Positions 43,195 to 52,384 of a stretch of DNA of 64,000 bases are shown here, piece after piece. Under the pieces are notes generated by a model. It ran no database searches and was not told the origin of the DNA. It worked only from the letters and a program-made list of their open reading frames with translations. Each line of letters opens with the position of its first letter. Within the stretch, counting starts at the first letter, position 1. Location: positions 992,001 to 1,056,000 of the forward strand of contig CAVTKZ010000002.1 of assembly GCA_963735455.1 (NCBI GenBank). Reading direction: 5' to 3'. The translations under genes and the position numbers were made by a program. The DNA is from Palsa-1033 sp963735455. Its GTDB lineage: Bacteria; Chloroflexota; Limnocylindria; Limnocylindrales; CSP1-4.

Positions 43195-44282
43195 ATCAGT
43201 CGAGACCTGCGCGTCAACCAAATGATCCGGATCCCACAGGTCCGGGTGGTGGATGAGGACGGGAGCCAGCTTGGGGTCATGCCCACAGCCCAGGCTCTCG
43301 CAATGGCGCAGGAACGCGGCTACGACCTCGTCGAGGTCGCCCCGATGGCTGCCCCGCCGGTCGTCCGGTTTCTCGACTTCGGTCAATTCAAGTACGAAGC
43401 AACGAAGCGCGAGAAGGAAGCCAAGCGCAAGCAGCGCTCGGTGACGTTCAAGGAAGTCCGGCTCAAGCCCAAGATCGCGACCGGCGACTTCGACACGCGC
43501 GTCCGCCGGGCCATCCAGTTCCTCGAGGAGGGAGATCGACTCAAGGTAGCCGTCCAGTTCCGGGGCCGGGAATTGACCCACCCCGAGATCGGCCGCAACC
43601 TGCTGGCCAAGTTCTCGGAGCGGATCAAGGATCACGGGGTCGTCGAGCGAGCGCCGCTCCTCGAGGGCAAGTCGATGCACATCACGGTGGCCTCGACCCA
43701 CAAGCCCAAGGTGATCGAAGGACCCAAGCACGAAGACGGCACTCCGCTGACCCCGGTCGATGGAGCCGACGCAGCGCCGGCACCGACGCCGGCCGCGGCA
43801 ACAGCCAAGGCACCGACGCCGGCCGCGGCAACAGCCAAGGCACCGACGCCGGCCGCGGCAACAGCCAAGGCACCGAGCCGCCGAGCAGGCCAGCCGCGGC
43901 AACAGCCAAGGCACCGACGACAAAGGCAGCTCCAGCCACACCGGCGACCAGCGCGGCGCCAACCGAAGCACCAGCACCAACCGAAGCACCAGCACCAACC
44001 GACGCAGCTCCACCCGCGGCTCCAGTCGCCAAGGCTCCGGCCAAGCCGGCCACGGCCCGGGCCAAGGCGGCGCCGGCAACCGAGACCAGGCCCGGGCCGG
44101 CCGCAGCGGCGGCTCCCATTGCCGCGACGACGGCAGCCACAACCGACAGCCAACCCAGCGCCGTCCGGGCAGCGCCCAAGCGAGCGCCGCGAACGACTCG
44201 CGCAGCAGAGCCCGAAGCCAAAGCCACGGCAACATCCACGGCAAACCCCGCGGCCACTGCCGCAGCGACGACAGGAGAGTAG
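43195..44282 (+). CDS. infC: Translation initiation factor IF-3, AUC start, long repeat-built tail (one frameshift)
   Basis: IF3 binds the 30S subunit and checks the initiator codon. Read from ATC 43195 the product begins with the family N-terminus SRDLRVNQMIR; AAGGAG (43182-43187) lies seven bases before ATC, while the in-frame ATG at 43222 would cut the conserved start and has no ribosome site. Then VRVVDEDGSQLGVM, YDLVEVAP, FLDFGQFKYE, RLKPKIATGDFDTRVR, FRGRELTHPEIG. After the normal end (about residue 175) comes a tail of roughly 185 Ala/Pro/Thr/Lys-rich residues starting with three PTPAAATAKA repeats. One base is missing near 43885; the tail frame then ends at TAG 44280-44282. Confidence 0.9.
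43781..43870 (+). repeat. Three perfect tandem 30-base repeats in infC
   Basis: Units at 43781-43810, 43811-43840 and 43841-43870 are identical and encode PTPAAATAKA-type decapeptides. A decayed fourth unit follows. Identity at the base level implies recent expansion. Confidence 0.95.
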
Positions 44283-44290
44283 GAACCAGC

Positions 44291-44489
44291 GTGCCGAAGA
44301 TGAAGACCCACAAGGCCGCCGCCAAGCGGATCGGTGTCACAGGCAGCTGGCAAGATCGTCCGGGTGCGGTCGTGGCGTGGTCACCACCTCGAGATCAAGT
44401 CGTCCCGGCGCACCCGCCGCTACGACGGCAAGTCCGTGATCGGCAAGGAGCAGGCCCGCCAGGTCCGGCGCCTGCTGCCCTACCTCTAG
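44291..44489 (+). CDS. rpmI: Ribosomal protein bL35 (one-base insertion)
   Basis: 65-residue ribosomal protein of the 50S subunit. Start GTG 44291: PKMKTHKAAAKRIGVTGS, then in the next frame GKIVRVRSWRGHHLEIKSSRRTRRYDG and EQARQVRRLLPYL to TAG 44489. Removing one T near 44350 restores VTGSGKI, exactly the bL35 consensus, so this is an error in the sequence. Too short and split to appear as one frame. Confidence 0.93.
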
Positions 44490-44501
44490 GAGCCGCGAAC
44501 G

Positions 44502-44852
44502 ATGTCACGAGTCAAGCGCGGCGTCACGTCGCATGCCCGCCACAAGCGGCTGCTCGACGACGCCGAGGGCCGTAAAGGCACTCGCTCGCGGCTGGTCAAG
44601 CCGGCTCGCGAGGCCCTCCTCCATGCGCTCGCCTACGCCACCCGCGACCGGAAGCAGCGCAAGCGCGACATGCGCGAGCTGTGGATCGTCCGGATCAACG
44701 CGGCGGTCCGCCAGCGGGGGATGACCTACGGCGCGTTCATCTCCGGGCTCAAGCGGGCGGAGATCGAGGTCGACCGCAAGATGCTGGCCGACCTTGCCGT
44801 CCGCGACGAGGCCACCTTTGGCCAGATCGTCGAGGCCGCGCGCGGCGTCTGA
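44502..44852 (+). CDS. rplT: Ribosomal protein bL20
   Basis: 116-residue early-assembly protein of the 50S subunit. Seen: MSRVKRGVTSHARHKRLL, the basic N-terminal extension, then ATRDRKQRKRDMRELWIVRINAAVRQRGMTYGAFI and GLKRAEIEVDRKMLADLAV, all canonical. Twelve bases after rpmI, in the classical infC-rpmI-rplT order. No obvious L20-binding pseudoknot could be identified by eye in the infC leader. Confidence 0.97.
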   Translation: MSRVKRGVTSHARHKRLLDDAEGRKGTRSRLVKPAREALLHALAYATRDRKQRKRDMRELWIVRINAAVRQRGMTYGAFISGLKRAEIEVDRKMLADLAVRDEATFGQIVEAARGV

Positions 44853-44944
44853 ACCGGTTCAGCCCACCCGCCCGTGACCCTCGATCCGTCCCCCCGACGG
44901 TCGAGGGTCGCTGATTCAGCCCTCCGCCACAAAGGACCGCGAAC

Positions 44945-45985
44945 CTGGACCTGAGCAGCCTGACCGAGGAGCTCCACGCGCTGCGCGACCGGGCGGTCGC
45001 CGCGGTCGAGGCCGCCCGGGACTCGGCCGCCCTGGCCGCCCTGGACGTCGAGGTGCTGGGCAAGAAGGGCAGCCTGACCGGCATCCTGCGCGGGATCGGC
45101 GGCCTGCCGCCCGAAGATCGGCCGCGGGTCGGCGCGATCGCCAACGACGTCCGGACGAGGATCGAGGAGGCGCTCTCCCGGCGCGCCGCCAGCCTGCGGA
45201 CCAGGGAGCTGGCCGAGCGCCTGGCGCGCGAGGCGATCGACGTCACGACCCCCGGCCGGCCGATCCGGCGGGGCGCTCTCCATCCGGTCATCGAGACGAT
45301 GGGCCGGATCGCGGAGGTCTTCGGCCACTTCGGCTTCACGGTCCACGAAGGCCCCGAGATCGAGGACGACCTGACCAACTTCCAGATGCTCAACATCGCC
45401 CCGGACCACCCGGCCCGCGACCTGTGGGACACGCTCTACGTCGACGTCCCCGGCCACCTCCTGCGGACCCACACCTCGCCCCTCCAGATCCGGGTGATGC
45501 AGGCCCATGAGCCGCCGATCCGGGCGCTGCTGCCCGGCCGGGTCTTTCGCTACGAGGCGGTCGATGCCAGCCACGCCTCGGAGTTCTTCCAGGTCGAGGG
45601 CCTGATGGTCGACGAAGGCACGACGATGGGCGACCTGCGCGGCCTGCTCGACGAGTTCTCGGGGGCGATGTTCGGGCGCGGCAAGCGGACCCGCTTCCGG
45701 CCGGGCTACTACCCGTTCACCGAGCCGTCGGTCGCCTTCGATGTCGAGTGCCTGGTGTGCGGCGGCAGCGGCTGCCCGGCCTGCTCGCGGACGGGCTGGA
45801 TGACGATCCTCGGCGCGGGCATGGTCCACCCGGTCGTGCTCCAGTACGGCGGCCTCGACCCGGAGCGCTACCAGGGCTTCGCCTTCGGGATGGGCGTCGA
45901 GCGGATCGCCAACCTGCGCCACGGGGTGGCCGACCTGCGCCTGTACACCGAGAACGACCTGCGCTTCCTGGACCAGTTCCGATGA
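44945..45985 (+). CDS. pheS: Phenylalanyl-tRNA synthetase alpha subunit, candidate CUG start
   Basis: Class II synthetase catalytic subunit. Seen: N-terminal coiled coil LSSLTEELHALRDRAVAAVEAARDS, LGKKGSLTGILRGIGGLPPEDRP, HPVIETMGRIAEVFGHFGF, motif 2 GRVFRYEAVDASHASEFFQVEGLMVD, FRPGYYPFTEPSVAFDVEC, and motif 3 GFAFGMGVERIANLRHGV. The coiled coil is part of every PheS, and the only start that includes it is CTG 44945, with AAAGGA eight bases upstream. GTG 45053 would remove it. 346 residues. Thirteen bases before pheT. Confidence 0.92.
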   Translation: MDLSSLTEELHALRDRAVAAVEAARDSAALAALDVEVLGKKGSLTGILRGIGGLPPEDRPRVGAIANDVRTRIEEALSRRAASLRTRELAERLAREAIDVTTPGRPIRRGALHPVIETMGRIAEVFGHFGFTVHEGPEIEDDLTNFQMLNIAPDHPARDLWDTLYVDVPGHLLRTHTSPLQIRVMQAHEPPIRALLPGRVFRYEAVDASHASEFFQVEGLMVDEGTTMGDLRGLLDEFSGAMFGRGKRTRFRPGYYPFTEPSVAFDVECLVCGGSGCPACSRTGWMTILGAGMVHPVVLQYGGLDPERYQGFAFGMGVERIANLRHGVADLRLYTENDLRFLDQFR

Positions 45986-45998
45986 GGGAGCGGTTCCG

Positions 45999-48491
45999 AT
46001 GAGAGTCCCGCTCAACTGGCTGCGCGACTACGTCGACATCCAGCTCAGCCCGGAGCAGCTGGCCGAGCGCCTGACGATGCTCGGCATGGAGGTCAAGGGG
46101 ATCGAGGCCTTCGGGGCCGACTGGCGCTCGGTGGTCGTCGGCGAGCTGCTCACCGTCGCCCGGCATCCCCGGGCCGATCGCCTGTCGCTGACGACCGTCG
46201 ACGTGGGCGGCGGCCAGGTCCTCGAGATCGTGTGCGGGGCGACGAACATCGCGGCCGGCCAGCGCGTCCCGGTGGCCCTCCCCGGGGCGGTCCTGCCCGG
46301 TGGCCGGCGGATCGAGCGGGCCGAGAAGATGGGCGTCGTGTCGAACGGGATGCTGTGCTCGGGCGATGAGCTCGACCTGACCAGCGACGCCGACGGCATC
46401 CTCATCCTGCCGCCCGGTACGCCCGTCGGGACCGAGCTCAGCGCCCTATATGGCGACAGCGTCCTGGACGTGGACGTCAAGCCGAACCGGGGCGACGCGT
46501 TGTCGCTGGTCGGCCTTGCCCGGGAGGTCTCGATCGTGACCGGGGCGCCGGTCCGTTTCCCTGAGATCGAGCTCGTGGAGAGTGGCACGCCGACGGCCGA
46601 GCTGGTCCGGATCTCGGTCGAGGAGCCCGAGCTGTGCCGGCGGCTCGTCGTCCGCTGGCTGAGCGAGGTCCACGTCGGCCCCTCGCCGGACACCGTCCAG
46701 GTCCGGCTCCAGGCAGCCGGGATGCGTCCGATCAGCAACGTCGTCGACGCTTCGAACTACGTGATGCTCGAGCTGGGCAAGCCGACCCACACGTTCGACG
46801 CCGGCGCGGTTCGCGAGCACCAGCTGATCATCCGCCGGGCACAGGCGGGGGAGCGCCTCGAAACGCTCGACCACATCGCCCGGGAGCTGGCCGCCGACGA
46901 CCTGGTCGTGGCGGACCCGGTCGGGGTCCTGGCGATCGCCGGGATCATGGGTGGCGCGAGCAGCGAGGTCTCCGACGCGACCAGCGCGGTGATCGTCGAG
47001 TCGGCCATCTTCGACCCGATCTCGGTCCGCCGGACGGGCCAGCGCTACGCTCTCCGCTCGGAGGCCAGCCTGCGTTTCGAGAAGGGCCAGGAGAACCGCC
47101 TGGCCCGGATCGGCGCGGACCGGGTGGCCGGCCTGATCGCGACCTGGGCCGGCGCCCGGGTCGCGCCCGGTCGGGCCGACAGCGCCCCGGACGAACCGGC
47201 CGCCGGCCGCCTGGCGTTCCGCCCGGCGCGGGTGAACCGCCTGCTCGGCACGGGCCTCGCGGCGGCCGACCAGCGCACGATCCTGGCCCGGGCCGGGATC
47301 GAGACAGCGGATCCCGAGACCACGGTCACCATCCCCCTCGCCCGCGAGCCCCGGCCGCTGGCGGTGATGGCCGGCCCGGCCGAGGCGATCGAAGCGCTGA
47401 TCCCGACCTGGCGGGCCGATCTCGAGATCGAGGCCGACCTGGCCGAGGAGGTCGCCCGGATCCATGGCTACGAGGCGATCCCGCCGGTCACCCCGGACAC
47501 GAGCATGCCCCACTACCTCGAATCGCCCCTCGGCCTGCGCAACCTGGTCCGCGAGACCCTCGCCGGGGCCGGCTTGACCGAGGTTGTCACGGCGGCCCTG
47601 ATCTCGCCCCGCCAGCTCGAGACCTTCGCGGGGGCCGGCCCAGCCGGACCCGCCCTGCCCGGCGACGACCCGCCGGCCGGCCGGCCGATCCGGGCGGTCA
47701 ACGCGCTGTCGTCCGAGCACGCGGTCCTGCGCCAGGGCCTGATCGCGAGCCTCCTCGAGGTCCTCGAGCTGAACCTGAATCGCGGCCGCGACGATGTCGC
47801 GATCTTCGAGATCGGCAAGGGCTACGGCTACGACGAGGCGACCGAGGCGGTCAACGAGTGGTGGCGACTGGGCCTGGTCCTGGTCGGCGCGAACGAGCCC
47901 CCGGCCTGGGATCGCCCGCGCCGCGGCTGGGACGTCGACGATGCCAAGGGGATCGTCGAGTTGCTCGCCGACCGCCTGCGGATCGGGCCGCCAACCTGGA
48001 CCACCCTGACCGGCTCGGACGTCTTCCACCCCGGCCGGAGCGCGACCGGCCTGGTCGAGGGACAGCTCAGCGGCCGGGTCGGCGAGCTGCACCCGGCCCT
48101 GGCCGCCTCGCTCGACCTGCGGGCCGATCGGATCGTGATCGCCGAAGTCGCGCTCCGGGGGCTGGCCGGCGGGGCGTCGCCGGCGATCCGGGTGACGCCG
48201 ATCGGCCGCTACCCCGCGGTCGAACGGGACCTGTCGGTGGTCGTCGCTGCCGAGCGGCCGGCCGGCGAGGTCGAGCGCTCGGTGCGCGCGGCGGGCGGCC
48301 CGCTCCTGCGGGCGATCCGGCTGTTCGACATCTACCGGGGCTCGCCGCTGGTCGACGCTGAGCGCAGCCTGTCGTACCGGCTCACGTTCCAGGCCGACGA
48401 GCGGACCCTGACCGACGCCGAGATCGACGCGGCGCTGGGGGCGATCAGCGCCGCCCTCGCCGGCGAGGTCGGCGGCCGAATTCGGACGTAA
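45999..48491 (+). CDS. pheT: Phenylalanyl-tRNA synthetase beta subunit
   Basis: 830 residues, full length. Domains: N-terminal MRVPLNWLRDYVDI, EMAP-like tRNA-binding domain (VVVGELLTVARHPRADRLSLTTVD, about residues 45-155), B3/B4 editing region (RLVVRWLSEVHVGPSP, NVVDASNYVMLELGKPTHTFD), B5 domain (RLLGTGLAAADQRTIL), LIPTWRADLEIEADLAEEVARIHGYEAIP, and the C-terminal ferredoxin-fold anticodon-binding domain from YPAVERDLSVVV. GAGGGAG upstream of ATG 45999. No frameshift, unlike many neighbours. Confidence 0.97.
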   Translation: MRVPLNWLRDYVDIQLSPEQLAERLTMLGMEVKGIEAFGADWRSVVVGELLTVARHPRADRLSLTTVDVGGGQVLEIVCGATNIAAGQRVPVALPGAVLPGGRRIERAEKMGVVSNGMLCSGDELDLTSDADGILILPPGTPVGTELSALYGDSVLDVDVKPNRGDALSLVGLAREVSIVTGAPVRFPEIELVESGTPTAELVRISVEEPELCRRLVVRWLSEVHVGPSPDTVQVRLQAAGMRPISNVVDASNYVMLELGKPTHTFDAGAVREHQLIIRRAQAGERLETLDHIARELAADDLVVADPVGVLAIAGIMGGASSEVSDATSAVIVESAIFDPISVRRTGQRYALRSEASLRFEKGQENRLARIGADRVAGLIATWAGARVAPGRADSAPDEPAAGRLAFRPARVNRLLGTGLAAADQRTILARAGIETADPETTVTIPLAREPRPLAVMAGPAEAIEALIPTWRADLEIEADLAEEVARIHGYEAIPPVTPDTSMPHYLESPLGLRNLVRETLAGAGLTEVVTAALISPRQLETFAGAGPAGPALPGDDPPAGRPIRAVNALSSEHAVLRQGLIASLLEVLELNLNRGRDDVAIFEIGKGYGYDEATEAVNEWWRLGLVLVGANEPPAWDRPRRGWDVDDAKGIVELLADRLRIGPPTWTTLTGSDVFHPGRSATGLVEGQLSGRVGELHPALAASLDLRADRIVIAEVALRGLAGGASPAIRVTPIGRYPAVERDLSVVVAAERPAGEVERSVRAAGGPLLRAIRLFDIYRGSPLVDAERSLSYRLTFQADERTLTDAEIDAALGAISAALAGEVGGRIRT

Positions 48492-48621
48492 GCGCGCTCG
48501 TCGGCCGAGCCGTCGGGCAGGGCCGGGTGTGGTCCGGGGTGGACTTGGTGGTTGAAGCCGGGGTGGGCCACTGCTACCCTTGCGCCCCTTCTGCGCGTAT
48601 CGTCAGGCACCGGGAGTCATC

Positions 48622-49206
48622 GTGGTTGACTTTATTCAGCACCTGAACATCTTCGACGTGCTGGTCGTCTTCGGCCTCGCGGCGATGTTCCTGCTCGGCT
48701 TCATCCAGCGCACGATCCGGCGTGCCCTGGGCCTGGCCGCGATCCTCTTCTCGTTCCTGATCGCCTCCACCGTGCGCGACGGGCTGGGTGGCTTCCTGGC
48801 CTCGCACTGGCACCAGTTCCCGCCGCAGTACTCGTGGATGCTGGGCTACCTGACCGTCTTCGTCGTCGGCAGCATCGCCATCTCGCTGGTGATCCAGGGC
48901 TTCTACAAGCCCTCGCCGCTGTTCCCCAACGCCTCGCTCGTCGACGAGCTGCTGGGCGGCGTCCTGGGGCTGATCGAGGGGCTCCTGATCCTGGTCGCGA
49001 TCACGATCATCCTCGACTCGACCTTCGCGGCCAACCCGCCGGTCCTCAAGAGCGATCACGAGATTGCCTTCATCCGTGACTTCTGGACGGCCCTCAACGG
49101 CTCGGGAACTGCCGGCTTCCTGCGCGACACGCTGATCCCGATCTTCCTGATCCCATTCGGCTGGGCGGTTCCGATCGACATCCGGAGCCTCTACCCGGGC
49201 ATCTAG
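48622..49206 (+). CDS. CvpA family membrane protein
   Basis: 194 residues with four helices: NIFDVLVVFGLAAMFLLGFIQ, LGLAAILFSFLIAS, WMLGYLTVFVVGSIAISLVI and LLGGVLGLIEGLLILVAITII. The last, GGVLGLIEGL, is the CvpA (colicin V production) signature; the family is tied to envelope homeostasis. GTG 48622 with GGGAG five bases upstream is favoured over the longer frame from ATG 48580, whose first residues are not membrane-like. Seven bases before the glycosylase gene. Confidence 0.8.
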   Translation: MVDFIQHLNIFDVLVVFGLAAMFLLGFIQRTIRRALGLAAILFSFLIASTVRDGLGGFLASHWHQFPPQYSWMLGYLTVFVVGSIAISLVIQGFYKPSPLFPNASLVDELLGGVLGLIEGLLILVAITIILDSTFAANPPVLKSDHEIAFIRDFWTALNGSGTAGFLRDTLIPIFLIPFGWAVPIDIRSLYPGI

Positions 49207-49212
49207 CCGGCG

Positions 49213-49899
49213 GTGATCGAGGCCAACTGGCGGGCCGTTTTCGAGCAACCCACGCTGGCCGTCGCCGAGCGCCTGCTCGGCGCCCGGCTGGTCCGTGACG
49301 ACGGTCCCGACGACGCCGGCCGGCCGGTCCGGCGCGAGGGCCGGATCGTGGAAGTCGAGGCCTACCTCGGTCCCGACGATCGCGCCTCGCACGCCCGCTT
49401 CGGCCAGACGGCCCGCAGCCGGCCGATGTACGGCGAGGCCGGCCGGGCCTACGTTTATCTTGTCTATGGGATGTACTACTGCCTGAACGTCGTGACCGGA
49501 CCGCCCGGGGTGCCCCACGCGATCCTGATCCGGGCCGTCGAGCCACTGGTCGGCGTGGACCTGATCCGGACCGCCCGGCTCGAGGCTGAGCTGCGTAGCC
49601 GGCGTTCGCTCGTTCCGGCCGATCGCGAGCGGATTCGGGCGCGCCTGGAACGAACGCCCGCCAAGCGGCTGGCCGCCGGCCCGGGCCTGGTCGGGGCGGC
49701 CTTCGGGCTCGACCGGAGCCTGACCGGCAGCGACCTGCTCGACCCCGCCCAGGCGGTCCACCTCGAGCCGCCGCCGGCGGATGCCCCGCCGCACGAGATC
49801 GCCGTCTCGGCCCGGATCGGGATCGGCTTCAGCGGGCCGGACTGGGAATCCCGGCCGTGGCGGTTCACGATGGCGGGCAATCCGAGCGTGTCGCGCTGA
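49213..49899 (+). CDS. 3-methyladenine DNA glycosylase (AAG/Mpg family)
   Basis: Base-excision repair enzyme that removes alkylated purines. Seen: 228 residues, VAERLLGARLV, VEVEAYLGPDDRASHA (catalytic Glu region), AGRAYVYLVYGMYYCLNVVTG (Tyr intercalating loop), ILIRAVEPLVG and AAGPGLVGAAFGLD. All agree with the AAG fold. GTG 49213. Its TGA overlaps the mutS2 ATG (TGATG), pairing two DNA-maintenance genes. Confidence 0.95.
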   Translation: MIEANWRAVFEQPTLAVAERLLGARLVRDDGPDDAGRPVRREGRIVEVEAYLGPDDRASHARFGQTARSRPMYGEAGRAYVYLVYGMYYCLNVVTGPPGVPHAILIRAVEPLVGVDLIRTARLEAELRSRRSLVPADRERIRARLERTPAKRLAAGPGLVGAAFGLDRSLTGSDLLDPAQAVHLEPPPADAPPHEIAVSARIGIGFSGPDWESRPWRFTMAGNPSVSR

Positions 49900-52338
49900 T
49901 GGACGCCAAGTCGATCGCCCTGCTCGAGTTTCCGGTGATCCGGGCCCGGCTGGCCGACCATACGAGCTTCCCGCCCGGCCGGCGGCTGGCCGAGGAGCTC
50001 GAGCCATCGGACGACCCGGTGATCGTGGGCCGGGGCCTCGACGAGACCGACGAGGCACGGGCGCTGCTCGGCGAACGCTCGACCCTGAGCGTCGGCTCGG
50101 CCCACGACATCGGACCGTGGGTGGAGCGGGCCGCCCGAGGCGGGCGCCTGGATGCCGAGCAGTTCCTGGACCTGGCCGAGACGCTCGACGCCACCGGCCG
50201 GCTGGCATCCGCCCTGGCCGAGGAGCGCCGGCCGCTGCTCCACGAGCTCGGCCGCGAGCTCCACCCGCTGCCGGCCCTGCGCAGCACGCTGTCGCGCAGC
50301 TTCGACCCGGTCGGCGAGCTGCTCGACTCGGCCTCGCCCCGGCTCGGCGGGCTGCGCACGGCCGTCCGGGTCGCCTACGACCGGCTCCGGCGCCGGCTCG
50401 ACGCTCTGGTCCAGGCCGAGACGGCCAGCGGCGCGCTCCAGGAGCCGATCATCACCCTGCGCAACGGGCGCTACGTCCTGCCGGTCCGGGCCGAGGCGCG
50501 CAGCCGGGTCAAGGGTATCGTCCACGACGCCTCGGGCAGCGGCCAGACACTGTTCGTCGAGCCCCTCGTGGCGGTCGAGCTGGGCAATGCCTGGCGCGAG
50601 GCCCAGGTGGCCGAGCGGGCCGAGGTGGAGCGGATCCTCGACGAGCTGTCGGCCCTCGTCGGCGCCCAGGCGGGCGAGCTGCGCGAGACGCTCGACGCGC
50701 TGGCCCGCTTCGACCTGTGGTCGGCCAAGGCCCGCCTCGCGGCGGAGATGGACGCCGTCCGGCCGGAGACCGTCGGGCGGCCCGAGGTGATCCTGTTGGG
50801 CGCCCGCCACCCGGGCCTGACCGGGCGGGTCGTGCCGATCGACATCCGCCTGGGCGATGGCTACGTCGCACTCGTCGTGACCGGCCCGAACACGGGCGGC
50901 AAGACGGTCACCCTGCGGACGCTCGGCCTGCTCGCCCTGATGCACCAGGCCGGGCTGCACCTGCCGATCGATGCCGGCGGACGGCTGCCTGTCTTCCGCG
51001 ACGTCTTCGCCGACATCGGCGACGAGCAGTCGGTTGCCCAGAGCCTGTCGACGTTCTCGGGCCACCTCCGCTCGATCATCCGGATCGCGACCGCGGCCGG
51101 CCCGGGCACCCTGGTCCTGCTCGACGAGCTCGGCGCCGGGACCGACCCGACCGAGGGCTCGGCCCTGGCCCAGGCGCTCCTCGACTACTTCATCCGGGCC
51201 GGGGCGCTGGTCGCGGCGACGACCCACTACGCCGAGCTCAAGGCGTACGCCCACACGACGCCGGCGGCGCGCAACGCCTCGGTCGAGTTCGACCTCGACA
51301 CGCTCAGCCCCACCTACCGCCTGACGATCGGCCTGCCCGGCGGCAGCCAGGCCTTCGAGATCGCCGAGCGGCTGGGCCTGTCGCCCGCGATCGTGGCCGA
51401 CGCCCGCTCGCGCCTGTCCGAGTCGCAGCGCTCCTTCGAGGCGACCCTCGCCTCGATCCGCGAGGCCGAGGGCGAGACGAGCGACCGCCTCGAGCAGGCT
51501 CGCCTCGCCGAGCAGCGCGCCGCGGAGGCGCTGCGGACGGCCCAGGAGGAGCGCCGGGCGGCGCGGCGCGAGCGCGACGAGCTGCTCCGGACGACCCGTT
51601 CCGAGGCCGAGCGGCTGGTGGCCGGCCTGCACGAGGAGGTCCAGGCGACCCGGCGCACGCTCGAGCGCGAGACCGTGACCGCCCGGGTCCTCGACGCCGC
51701 GATCGCCCGGGCCGATGCCGAGCTGGCCCGCGTCCCGGAGCCGGAGCCAGCACCGTCGAGCCGGTCGAGGCGGAGCCCCACCCGTGGCAGCTGGGCGACC
51801 TGGCTCGCAGCCGGACGGGCGACTGGGAGGGCCGGATCACCGTCCTCGATCGGGGCGGCCGGCGGGCGACGATCGAGTCGGGGGCGATGCGGGTCGTGGT
51901 CGACACGGCCGACCTGGAGTACCTGCCGCCGCTGCCCGCAGCGGTGCCGGCCGAGGAGACCCTCGCCGCGGTCTGGCCGGCCGGCCCGTCGCGCACGAAC
52001 CCGGTCGAGCGAGCCCGGACGCGGCGCACCCGCCCTGCCGCCGCCGCCCGAGCCGGCCGCGTCCGACGAGCGCCCTGCGCCTCGACCGGATCCGGACCGT
52101 GGCCTCGTCGCTCGACCTGCGCGGGGCGCGGGTCGACGAGGCGCTCGAGCTGCTCGATCGCTACCTCGACGACGCTTCGCTGGCCAATCTCGACCGGGTC
52201 ACGATCATCCACGGCGTCGGCACCGGCGCCCTGCGCGACGCGGTCCGGACGGCGGCGGCGGCCCATCCGCTGGTCGTGGCAACCCGCCCCGGCGAACGGG
52301 GCGAGGGCGGCGATGGGGCGACCCTGATCAGCCTCTAG
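49899..52338 (+). CDS. mutS2: MutS2 ATPase/endonuclease (two frameshifts)
   Basis: MutS2 acts on recombination intermediates or collided ribosomes. Seen: core domain, NGRYVLPVRAEARSRVKGIVHDASGSGQTLFVEP, Walker A TGPNTGGKTVTL, Walker B TLVLLDELGAGTDPTEGSALA, ATTHYAELKAYA, a long helical linker (about residues 510-600), a KOW-like segment WQLGDLARSRTGDWEGRITVLD, and a C-terminal Smr domain with SLDLRGARVDEALELLDRYL and VTIIHGVGTGALRDAV. Shifts at about 51750 and 52050 must be repaired to include the KOW and Smr parts. About 800 residues. Confidence 0.93.
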
Positions 52339-52384
52339 GCGACGCCACCGAACAGGCCCCGGCGGCTGGCCGGGCGGGCCGGGT

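Noticed and set aside
43682..44353. Minus-strand frame of over 220 codons with Ala/Gly/Val-rich repeats
   Set aside because: Antisense of the infC tail repeats; its repeats follow from the 30-base units.
49857..49898. Earlier GTG/ATG start for mutS2 inside the glycosylase gene
   Set aside because: The family N-terminus (MDAKSIALLEFPVI) begins at ATG 49899, which overlaps the glycosylase stop as TGATG.
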